From Anaerolineales bacterium (GTDB lineage Bacteria; Chloroflexota; Anaerolineae; Aggregatilineales; UBA2796), in the NCBI GenBank assembly GCA_015075625.1, contig JABTTZ010000003.1, positions 372,001 to 436,000 on the forward strand: DNA of 64,000 nt, in the 5' to 3' direction. A model generated the notes under the pieces. The model was not told the DNA's origin. It was given only the letters and a program-made list of their open reading frames with translations, and made no database searches. Positions 57,005-64,000 of this stretch are shown here, piece by piece. Position 1 is the stretch's first letter, and each line of letters opens with the position of its first letter. A program made the translations under genes and the position numbers.

Positions 57005-58699
57005 TTAGTTCAGCTTCCAGTTCACGATGTCGAAGAATTGGTTGCCCACGCCCGACCCAATGCGGGGGGCTTCAGCAAACTTCGACTTCAGGATGCCGTA
57101 GATGTCCCCACGCGGGAACAGCAGGATGACCGGTACATCGTTTGCCAAGATTTCTTGAATCTTATCGGCGGCTTCCTGAGCAGCCTTCGCATCGGAGGAT
57201 GTCTTCGTGATTTCCACGAGTTTATCCATCTCCTCATTGCAATAGCCGCTGTAGTTGTTGCCCGCCGGGTTGTCATCCGTGATCCGTTGGGCGCAGGTCA
57301 GTTCCTCGTCCACAGAAACGTTCACGATGTTCGTCAGAACGGTGTTGTTGGCGTATTCGCCGAGGTCAAACTGACCCGTCGCCAGCGTCCCACCATTGGC
57401 GAACTGACCGAAGTAGTCCGTCGAGGGGAAGCCTGCCAGCACGGTCTTTACGCCAATTTCAGCAAGGTCTTGTTGGAGAACAGCAATGTTCGCCTGCCGC
57501 CAGCCAGCACTCGTGCTGTTCATGCGCAGTTCGAGTTTCACGCCGTCTTTTTCACGGACACCATCGGCACCAAGCACCCAGCCCGCTTCGTCGAGCAGCC
57601 TGGCAGCTTCTTCAACATTGCGCCCAACGGTCGTGATGTTCTTGTTCTCGTAAGGCGTTCCGGCATACAGCGAGTCAGTGACAGTTGTCGTCCCACCGAG
57701 CAGTTCGGTAACGATCTTCTCACGGTTCATCGCCAAGCGGAGTGCCTGACGCACCTTGACATCACGCAGCGCGGGGTGTCCGGCACCGGGGAAGTCTTCG
57801 GGACGCATGTTAATGGTCATTTTTTCGATATAGCCACCGAAGACCTGAACGACCTGAATATCAGGGCTGAGGGCACCGAGTGTACCAGCATCTGCCTGAG
57901 CAACGTTCGTCAGGAATTGGACATCGCCCGCCGCCAGAGCAGCCTTCGCTGTCTCAATGTCGGGGAAGATGCGCAGGACGAGACGATCAATGCTCGGCGC
58001 GCCGCCCACATAGTTTTCGTTCGGGACGTAGGTCAAGGCTTCGCCACGCGCCCATTCCGCCAGCTTGAAGGGTCCGCTGAAGACGGTGGGGTTCTGGTTT
58101 TCTTCTGCCTGCTCTAACGTGCCTTCGGCTTCAAAGACGGGCTTGTAGACATGCGCTGGCAGAACAGCGGGCAGCCCTTCATTGGAAAGGTGCTTGGCGG
58201 GGAAGGGCTGAACGTCCTTGAAGGTCAGCTTGACCGTCAGATCGTCCACCTGCTCCACCGATTCCAACGCCGCAGCAGTGCTGGCGGCTTGGGCAAAGTT
58301 GTTCTTCTTTTCCATGATCATCTGGAAGGTGAACACGACATCTGCCGCCGTCAGAGGCGCACCATCGCTCCACTTCAGATCGGGTTTCAACTTGACAGTG
58401 TAGGACTTCAAGTCAGCGGCGATCCCGCCGTTCTCAACGGTGGGAACTTCGGCAATCAAGACGGGGACGGGCGTGCCGTTCTCGTCAATGTCGTAGAGCG
58501 TAGCGACGCACAAGTCCATCGCCCATTGCCCAAACGCCATTGCCGAATAATACCCGTTGAGGGTATCCGGCTCTTGGGAGAAGCCAACAACCAAGACCTT
58601 CTCACTTTGCGCACGCACATTGCTGACGACGGGAAGTGCCGCCACCAAAAGCGCAGCTGCAAGAGCGAGGGTAAGGAAGAATTTGATACGAGAGTTCAC
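57005..58699 (-). CDS. Peptide ABC transporter substrate-binding protein
   Basis: 564 residues from GTG 58699, where a signal peptide begins (NSRIKFFLTLALAAALLVAA, cut after 'VRAQ'); GAAAGGG lies ~10 bases upstream. SBP_bac_5 family: 'LVVGFSQEPDTLNGYY', 'DLKWSDGAPLTAADVVFTF', 'VKVRQALRLAMNREKIV', 'LLDEAGWVLGADGVREKDG' and 'CNEEMDKLVEI'. It captures oligopeptides or similar solutes for the DppBC permease downstream. No lipobox is seen, though Gram-positive-type members are usually lipoproteins. A 395-aa antisense ORF over it is a shadow. Confidence 0.93.
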   Translation of the reverse strand: MNSRIKFFLTLALAAALLVAALPVVSNVRAQSEKVLVVGFSQEPDTLNGYYSAMAFGQWAMDLCVATLYDIDENGTPVPVLIAEVPTVENGGIAADLKSYTVKLKPDLKWSDGAPLTAADVVFTFQMIMEKKNNFAQAASTAAALESVEQVDDLTVKLTFKDVQPFPAKHLSNEGLPAVLPAHVYKPVFEAEGTLEQAEENQNPTVFSGPFKLAEWARGEALTYVPNENYVGGAPSIDRLVLRIFPDIETAKAALAAGDVQFLTNVAQADAGTLGALSPDIQVVQVFGGYIEKMTINMRPEDFPGAGHPALRDVKVRQALRLAMNREKIVTELLGGTTTVTDSLYAGTPYENKNITTVGRNVEEAARLLDEAGWVLGADGVREKDGVKLELRMNSTSAGWRQANIAVLQQDLAEIGVKTVLAGFPSTDYFGQFANGGTLATGQFDLGEYANNTVLTNIVNVSVDEELTCAQRITDDNPAGNNYSGYCNEEMDKLVEITKTSSDAKAAQEAADKIQEILANDVPVILLFPRGDIYGILKSKFAEAPRIGSGVGNQFFDIVNWKLN

Positions 58700-58826
58700 G
58701 TTCTTTGACCCTTTCTGCAAAATGTACTTCTTTCGGGGCGTTTTAAGGAATTTACCCCGGTGGCGCATATTCTCACAGATGCGTAACGATTTTGCAAGCC
58801 TTATGCGTCTAAAGCGATAGTTAAGA

Positions 58827-58832
58827 TATACT
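58827..58832 (+). promoter_or_regulatory. -10 box of a leaderless gene
   Basis: TATACT ends 7 bases before ATG 58839, so the transcript likely starts at the start codon. No consensus -35. Confidence 0.45.
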
Positions 58833-58838
58833 TTTCTG

Positions 58839-59282
58839 ATGAGCGAATCATTAGAAAGTTCGTTTGGGGCGATCCTTGAACAGGTTGGGGGCGAGGCGTT
58901 CAAAGCAGCGGGATACACGCTTGATGCCAATTCACTCCAGCAAGGGCGAGGCTTATACCGCTATCAGAAGGCGCTTCCCGACGGGGCAACCGCCTACCTT
59001 GAGTTTCAGGTGTTGAATTACGGTGGGCAAGCCCCCTCCCGTTTTCGGCTCTCGCTCTTACGCAATCGTGGCGTTGAGGCACGCGATAACAGCGATCCGG
59101 CGCGGGTGGAGATCACCCTAAGTCGCTTGCTGTGGGATCAGTTTACCGTCCGTGTTTTAGACGGTGCTGATCATTGGTGGCTGTTCCGCACCTCGCACGA
59201 ATTGGGAATGGCGATTGCCGCCGCGGGAAAGCTGCTCTTTGGCTTTGGGATTCCCTGGCTAGAGGGGACACTGATGCCATAG
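58839..59282 (+). CDS. Unrecognised small cytoplasmic protein
   Basis: 147 residues; I do not recognise the family. It has no signal peptide or membrane helix. Alternating strand-like segments ('YRYQKALPDGATAYLEFQVL', 'FRLSLLRNRG', 'VEITLSRLLWDQF') with a helical end ('RTSHELGMAIAAAGKLLFGF') suggest a compact alpha+beta fold. The -10 box immediately before the start codon and lack of a ribosome-binding site support leaderless expression. It is divergent from the ABC genes and converges on the TPR gene. Confidence 0.7.
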   Translation: MSESLESSFGAILEQVGGEAFKAAGYTLDANSLQQGRGLYRYQKALPDGATAYLEFQVLNYGGQAPSRFRLSLLRNRGVEARDNSDPARVEITLSRLLWDQFTVRVLDGADHWWLFRTSHELGMAIAAAGKLLFGFGIPWLEGTLMP

Positions 59283-59307
59283 CCGTCCGATCCTCAAGGG
59301 GATGGTG

Positions 59308-59985
59308 TTACGATTTTCCGCGTATCGGTTTGGGGGGCGTTCGCGGCGGACGGGGATTCGTTGTATCCGTCTCCCTCGTGCGTTCTTTTTTAGGAAGTTT
59401 GCCGTCGATCTCTTTTTTCCACAGTTTCGCTTCCCGCGTCCGTTTGTCATTGGCGGGGAAGTACATAAGCGCCTTTTCGATGGACTCACTCGCCCGTTCA
59501 AAATCATTGTTATAGAAGGCGGCAGCGGCGCGGTAGTACCATATCTCTGGGCGGCGCGGCTTGAACTTCAGCGCGGTATCAAAGGCGAGGAGCGCCTCTG
59601 CCATATAGCCTTCTTTATACTTCAGAATACCCATCCCATAATGGGCAAGCCAATCACGACGGCTCATCTTGAGCGCATAGGCGAAATCGGCAGCCGCACC
59701 CGTCACTTCTCCCCGCGTGATGTAATACATGCCCCGTGTGCTGTAATAGGGTCCGAAACGGGGGTCAAGGTAAATTGCCTCGGAAATATCCAAAAGGGCA
59801 TTTTCAAGGTCGCCCTCATCATAATGTTTTAGGCTGCGCATGTAGTATTGTTCGGCGGTGATGCGGCTCACCCGTGCTGGAGTGTTGTCGGGGGTACTGC
59901 CCTCGGCTGGAATAAACGCCGCTTGGCTGGTCGTTTTGGCAGGGGTGGGTTTCACAGGCGGTGGCGGCAGCGGTTTGTTCGTCAT
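59308..59985 (-). CDS. TPR protein coupled to a giant histidine kinase
   Basis: 225 residues. A Pro-rich N-terminus (~1-45) is followed by three to four tetratricopeptide repeats: 'EQYYMRSLKHYDEGDLENALLDISEAIYLDP' type units with small residues at the helix crossings, ending near residue 180; the tail is basic ('KKERTRETDTTNPRPP'). TPRs bind peptides or proteins. The start codon overlaps the stop of the upstream kinase gene (ATGA), so it is translated with it and is a likely adaptor for that kinase. Confidence 0.85.
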   Translation of the reverse strand: MTNKPLPPPPVKPTPAKTTSQAAFIPAEGSTPDNTPARVSRITAEQYYMRSLKHYDEGDLENALLDISEAIYLDPRFGPYYSTRGMYYITRGEVTGAAADFAYALKMSRRDWLAHYGMGILKYKEGYMAEALLAFDTALKFKPRRPEIWYYRAAAAFYNNDFERASESIEKALMYFPANDKRTREAKLWKKEIDGKLPKKERTRETDTTNPRPPRTPPKPIRGKS

Positions 59986-62900
59986 TCGCCTTCCTCCACA
60001 TGGGTGCGCGGGATCAGCGGCAGCCGAAAGGCAAACCGCGCCCCGCCTTCCGGTCCACTATCCACCCAAATACGCCCGCCGTGTGCTTCCACAGCAAGAC
60101 GGCAGAAGGTCAAGCCAATGCCGCTCCCGCGCCTTCCGCGAATGTTTGACCCTGGCACTTGGACGAACATTTCAAAAATGCGAGTTCGGTAATCAGGCGG
60201 GACACCTTTTCCCGTATCGGTTACGGAGATGCGCAGCGCTGGCTCATCGTTGGGAGCGCTAGGCGGGAGCAGCGCGGTTTCCAAGCGGACTTCCCCGTTT
60301 TTGGGTGTGTGGCGGAGCGCGTTTTCAACAAGATTGGTCAACACCCGCCGAATCAATTCTGTATCCGCTGTGATGAGGGGAACATCGGCGGGGACGAGAC
60401 TCAAGAGCCGGATATCTTCTGCCTTTGCCAGCGTAAGTTTTGCATTGACAATCCCTTCGGCAATATGATGCAGGTTGCATACCTCGCGCCGAGGGATGAG
60501 CGCCCCCTCTTGGAGTTTGTTAATGTCAAGGAGCGTATCAACGAGTCGTCGCCCATCTTGGGTGCTGGAAAGGGCAACATCAAGGAGCGTTTCAAGGTCG
60601 GCATCGCCAATGAGTTGGACAATCTCTTTCGCCATCATCACCGAGGTTTGGATATTCCCTAAGGGGCTGAGCAGATCGTGATGCACCATGCGGGTCAGGC
60701 TCTCTTGCATTTCTTTGAGGGCTTTTTCCTCGGTAATATCACGCAGCACGATTAGGCGTCCATTCAACCGCCCCTCGTTGGTAAACACAGGGAGTGTCGT
60801 TTCCTCGATCTCGCGGGGTTGTTTGCCGCCAAAGCTATATTCGCGACGAGTCGGGGTACTGGGTGTGGCGCGAATTGTCTGAAGAATGTTCTGCAGTTGG
60901 CTTTTCCAAAAAGCAATGTTTGGCGAGCCAATCTCTGCTGGCGCACGGGCGGCAACCCGTAGAATGTTTTTCCCCGTCATCTTGCCTAGCGGATAACCGA
61001 GGAGGTGTTCGGCGGCGGGGTTGACCAGCGCCACACGCCCCTGCGCATCGACAAGAATCACGCCATTTTGCGCCCAATCTAAAACGAGTTTCATCCGATC
61101 CCGCGCCAGACGAACTTCGTCAAACAAGCGGGCATTTTCAATGGCAATAGCTGCCTGACCGGTGATCAATTCAAAGAGCCGTATGTCAATATCGGTGAAG
61201 TGATGAACGTCCCGATAGGTGATCACCATGACGCCAATGACGCGATCCCCGCGTTTGATAGGAAGGCGGGCAATCCCTGTGTAATTCTGATTATCGGGGG
61301 AGAGCGTCGGCTCAAATTGGCGAATATCTGGGATCAGGAGCATTTTTCCATCGCGGGCAACCTGATAGGTACGCCCACGCCGATTTGGATGCTTTGCCTC
61401 TACATTTTGCCGCCCATCCAGCCACAAGCTGGCGCTGAACTGAAGGCGATCTTCCGTGTTTTCATAGAGGTAAATATGAACATCTTTGGCGTGCGAGATG
61501 ATCAGCGTGTATTCGGCAATCAAATCCAAAACATCCCGAATCGTCGTCGCTGAGATGAGTTCCAACGAGAAATTGCGCAGTTTGACAAGCGTCCCAATTT
61601 GGGTATCGCGTTCCTCGAACAACTGGGCATTGTGAATGGCAATGGCGGCGTGCGCCGTCAGATTGGTGATGAATCGTTCATGAGTCTCGCCAAAGGCATT
61701 GGGGGTTCGGCTTTCCAGCGAGATCGCGCCTATGGCAGTGTTGTCTTGGAGGATAGGCACACACAATTGTGTTCGTATCCCCGGCACGGCAGAGGGAAGA
61801 TAATCGTTATCGTGGCGAACATCGTGGACATGAACCATGTGCTTTTCGCGCAAGGTTCGCCCGATGATCCCACGTCCGGCGTCAATCAGGGCGGTCACCG
61901 TTGCCGAACTGCTCACCCCGCGCTGGCGCTCCACCAAACTAAGGCGATCCGGCGACTCCGGCAAACGGAGGGCAATTCCGGCAAGGTCAGCGCCGGTGGC
62001 ATTCAGGGCAGCGTTCAGAACATCGCCAATGACCGAATCGAGATCAAGCGCCCCCGAAATCTTGCGCGAGATCAGTTCAATGGTGGTCAGTTCATTTACC
62101 CGCTGCTCAAGCGCCATATCCATTTGGTTGAACAACTGCGCGTTGCGGATAGCGCTGGCGGCTTGGTTCACCATCGCCTCAATCAATTGCCCTTCACCGG
62201 GGGCTTGGCTGTGTTCGGTTTCATGCCCAATGAGGATCAACCCAAAAACGGTCTCCCCGCTAATCATGGGAATCAGTTGGGCGTGGTGTATTTTTGCCCG
62301 CCGCAGCATCTCTACATCGTCAGCATTTTGGGGCAGCGTGATCGGTGCCGCACTGCGAATGGCTTTCATTGCCGAGGTAGAGGCGGGGGTAATCGACTCA
62401 AGGGCAATTCCCCGCGCCCCAATACAGCGCAAACTGCCATCGGGGTCTATCAGTTGAAGGGAAAGCGCATTGGGAGCAGCCACTCTCGCTAAGGCATCAA
62501 AAACCGTCTCGGTGACGCGGACAAGATCAAGCGAAGCGTTGAACATCCGCGAGGATTCGTATAACTGGGTAAGCTGCCCAGCCCGATTTTGGGTATCCCG
62601 ATGGAGACGGGCGTTAGCAATGGCAGCCACCACCTGATTCGCCAAGGTGGACATGATCTCCAGTTCAGATTGGGTGAAGGTATGCGCCTCGGTATAGAAG
62701 ACGGCGAGGAAGCCAACCCCCTGCGCACCGGTCACCAGAGGGACCGCCATCAAGCCCATGTAGCCTTCGACCTCGGCAAGGGTTCGCCAGCCGCGCCCGC
62801 GTGGGTCGCTGTGAACGTTGGCTATTGCCATAGGCTCACCACGCCGAAGGAATTCTAAGGGTCCGCGCCTATCCCCGCGTGAAATCTCCCGCAGTTGGGC

Positions 62901-64000
62901 GGTGAAATCTTCGCCCAAGCCGATGGAGTATGCCAAACGCAAGGCGGATTCCGATTCGTCATTGAGGAACACGCCAACTTTATCGGCAAAGCCGACCTCA
63001 ATAACGACATTGCAAATGCTGTGCAGCACCGTTTGAAGATCTAGCGAGGCATTGACCAACGAGGAGATATGATTTAGGAGGGCGAGTTTATCCGCCATCT
63101 CGTAAACACGGTTGTAAAGGTTCGCATTGCGCAGCGCAGCAGCGGCTTGGGTTGCCACCGTGGCGAGGACTGTTGCCCCATACTCTCCAAAGGCATTTGG
63201 ATCGGTATTGCTTTGGATCGAGATCACCCCAAAGGTTTCGTTATCCGCCCGCAGCGGGACTGCGGCAAAGCAGACCGTGCCAGAACCAAAGGGCTGCATC
63301 CCCATCTCAATCAAACGCTGGCGGACATCCTCAATGGTGCCTTGAATGAAAAGGGGCTTTCCGGTACGGATCACATATTCGGTGATCCCGTTGGTCATTT
63401 GGCGCGGTTCCCACGCTTGGCGAATACCGTTGAACATTGCCAGTGGGAAGCTAATCACATCCGTTTCATGGTCAACAAGGGCAATATAAAAGAGCGGCGC
63501 CCCAACGAGGGCGTGAATCTGTTCGTAAATCTTTTGCATCAGGTCTTCGGGGGCAAGCGTTGCCGAAAGCGCCTGACCGATGCGGTTGATCGTCGCCATT
63601 TCCTCAATGCGCTGCTCCAATTCGCGGCGGGAGCTTTCCGCTGAACGGAACAGGGCGGCAATGAGAAGGCTGCCCATCGAGAGGAGGATGAACCCCGGAA
63701 GTTGCCCATCATTCAAGCTGAGCGCTTCCAAAAGGGCGATGGGCATGGCGAATAGTTCGATCAGAAAAAAACGGAACAGCGTTTGCACAAGGCGCTGTGA
63801 CCCGCGCATCATCGGCAGTGGCGTGCAGAGCAAAATAATGGTCACATAAAGCAGCGCACGGGCAAAAAAGAGGAGAATAAACAGGCTGAAGGAACTAGGC
63901 AATAGCGTAATGGCGGGCAGTTCCCCCCCCAACCGAGCATACAGCCATCCAGCTAAAAGGGTGGACACAGCGCTTGCGCCGCCGTTAAAAAGACAAGAGA
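59982..64000 (-). CDS. Giant membrane histidine kinase: 5 GAF + PAS (5' end outside)
   Basis: At least 1339 codons; the frame stays open to the window edge, so the true start is outside, and the GTG at 63968 should not be taken as the start. The visible N-terminus is hydrophobic (4-5 helices to ~110), like the MASE-type membrane sensor of Chloroflexota kinases. Five GAF domains follow, each ending in an 'AAxAIxNAxLF'-type helix, then a PAS domain ('NGVILVDAQGRVALVNPAAEHLLGY'), HisKA with histidine in 'TRMVHHDLLSPLGNI', and HATPase_c ('NLVENALRHTP', 'DTGKGVP', 'GSGIGLTFC'). It probably integrates several cytoplasmic cues. Cotranslated with the TPR protein. Confidence 0.93.
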   Translation of the reverse strand, partial: SCLFNGGASAVSTLLAGWLYARLGGELPAITLLPSSFSLFILLFFARALLYVTIILLCTPLPMMRGSQRLVQTLFRFFLIELFAMPIALLEALSLNDGQLPGFILLSMGSLLIAALFRSAESSRRELEQRIEEMATINRIGQALSATLAPEDLMQKIYEQIHALVGAPLFYIALVDHETDVISFPLAMFNGIRQAWEPRQMTNGITEYVIRTGKPLFIQGTIEDVRQRLIEMGMQPFGSGTVCFAAVPLRADNETFGVISIQSNTDPNAFGEYGATVLATVATQAAAALRNANLYNRVYEMADKLALLNHISSLVNASLDLQTVLHSICNVVIEVGFADKVGVFLNDESESALRLAYSIGLGEDFTAQLREISRGDRRGPLEFLRRGEPMAIANVHSDPRGRGWRTLAEVEGYMGLMAVPLVTGAQGVGFLAVFYTEAHTFTQSELEIMSTLANQVVAAIANARLHRDTQNRAGQLTQLYESSRMFNASLDLVRVTETVFDALARVAAPNALSLQLIDPDGSLRCIGARGIALESITPASTSAMKAIRSAAPITLPQNADDVEMLRRAKIHHAQLIPMISGETVFGLILIGHETEHSQAPGEGQLIEAMVNQAASAIRNAQLFNQMDMALEQRVNELTTIELISRKISGALDLDSVIGDVLNAALNATGADLAGIALRLPESPDRLSLVERQRGVSSSATVTALIDAGRGIIGRTLREKHMVHVHDVRHDNDYLPSAVPGIRTQLCVPILQDNTAIGAISLESRTPNAFGETHERFITNLTAHAAIAIHNAQLFEERDTQIGTLVKLRNFSLELISATTIRDVLDLIAEYTLIISHAKDVHIYLYENTEDRLQFSASLWLDGRQNVEAKHPNRRGRTYQVARDGKMLLIPDIRQFEPTLSPDNQNYTGIARLPIKRGDRVIGVMVITYRDVHHFTDIDIRLFELITGQAAIAIENARLFDEVRLARDRMKLVLDWAQNGVILVDAQGRVALVNPAAEHLLGYPLGKMTGKNILRVAARAPAEIGSPNIAFWKSQLQNILQTIRATPSTPTRREYSFGGKQPREIEETTLPVFTNEGRLNGRLIVLRDITEEKALKEMQESLTRMVHHDLLSPLGNIQTSVMMAKEIVQLIGDADLETLLDVALSSTQDGRRLVDTLLDINKLQEGALIPRREVCNLHHIAEGIVNAKLTLAKAEDIRLLSLVPADVPLITADTELIRRVLTNLVENALRHTPKNGEVRLETALLPPSAPNDEPALRISVTDTGKGVPPDYRTRIFEMFVQVPGSNIRGRRGSGIGLTFCRLAVEAHGGRIWVDSGPEGGARFAFRLPLIPRTHVEEGE

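Noticed and set aside
56930-58117. 395-codon plus-strand ORF
   Set aside because: Antisense to the clear substrate-binding protein; arises from GC bias at third positions.
1-64000. tRNA, rRNA or prophage/transposase genes
   Set aside because: I looked for T-arm-like GGTTCGA motifs, CCA-ended cloverleaves, transposase DDE motifs and integrases and found none that hold up; by-eye search may miss divergent ones.

Overview
The window looks like a chromosomal segment of a free-living, GC-rich bacterium, most probably a member of the Chloroflexota (Anaerolineae-like). This is an inference from very large multi-GAF histidine kinases, eukaryote-like kinases with odd catalytic loops, CHAT and FGE-sulfatase proteins, a peptide ABC importer encoded as separate single genes, and several genes whose start codon lies about 7 bases after a -10 box (leaderless). 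I saw no tRNA, rRNA or CRISPR array. Gene order is mosaic: short operons on both strands, separated by intergenic repeats.

Layout. 1-1,990 is a visibly more A+T-rich patch: the tail of a MerB-like protein, an Mrr-type restriction nuclease (755-1678), and behind it a truncated relic of a second mrr copy. 1,989-4,972 holds threonine synthase fused to a response-regulator receiver, followed 5 bases later by a receiver-histidine kinase. 5,151-7,544 is a CHAT-protease/FGE fusion whose asparagine-rich C-terminus resembles the variable region of a diversity-generating retroelement (DGR) target. 7,686-12,051 carries an M23 peptidase, a CobW GTPase and a membrane glycosyltransferase. 12,233-18,438 (minus) is a three-gene signalling operon: giant membrane kinase-like protein, second kinase-like protein, response regulator. 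18,634-22,023 has an M20 hydrolase, a gamma-glutamylcyclotransferase, a cyanophycinase-like protein without its nucleophile, and a BtuF-like metal-binding protein.

22,100-25,024 is the most interesting locus: a retron. A retron-type reverse transcriptase (minus strand) is preceded by a promoter and a ~157-nt non-coding RNA closed by a perfect 11-bp inverted repeat (a1/a2) with a long msd-like hairpin. Divergently transcribed from the same intergenic space are two overlapping genes for two-helix membrane proteins of the SLATT/DUF4231 kind, likely effectors.

25,086-34,180 is mostly housekeeping: enoyl-CoA hydratase, recJ, a degenerate ImmA/IrrE-like protein, a methyltransferase, a MinD-like ATPase, a carotenoid-oxygenase pseudogene, a PIG-L deacetylase, purB and pyrE. 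34,149-41,828 (minus) has a membrane protein, htrA-birA, an MGDG-synthase-like glycosyltransferase, an M28 peptidase and a nitrilase-fold protein lacking the catalytic cysteine. 42,158-49,896 has a GT4 glycosyltransferase, a class III aminotransferase, a beta-propeller plus a WXG100-hydrolase fusion (minus), an alpha/beta hydrolase and a GAF histidine kinase. 49,939-58,699 (minus) has glutaminyl cyclase, the transsulfuration pair (CGS/CGL then CBS), a membrane glycosyltransferase-like protein and a DppABC-type importer. 58,839-64,000 has an orphan leaderless gene, a TPR protein and a giant 5xGAF-PAS histidine kinase that runs off the window.

Several intergenic gaps hold copies of short dispersed repeats; some end exactly in the stop codon of the neighbouring gene. 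Starts were chosen by eye from ribosome-binding sites, signal peptides and family lengths. No database search was run.
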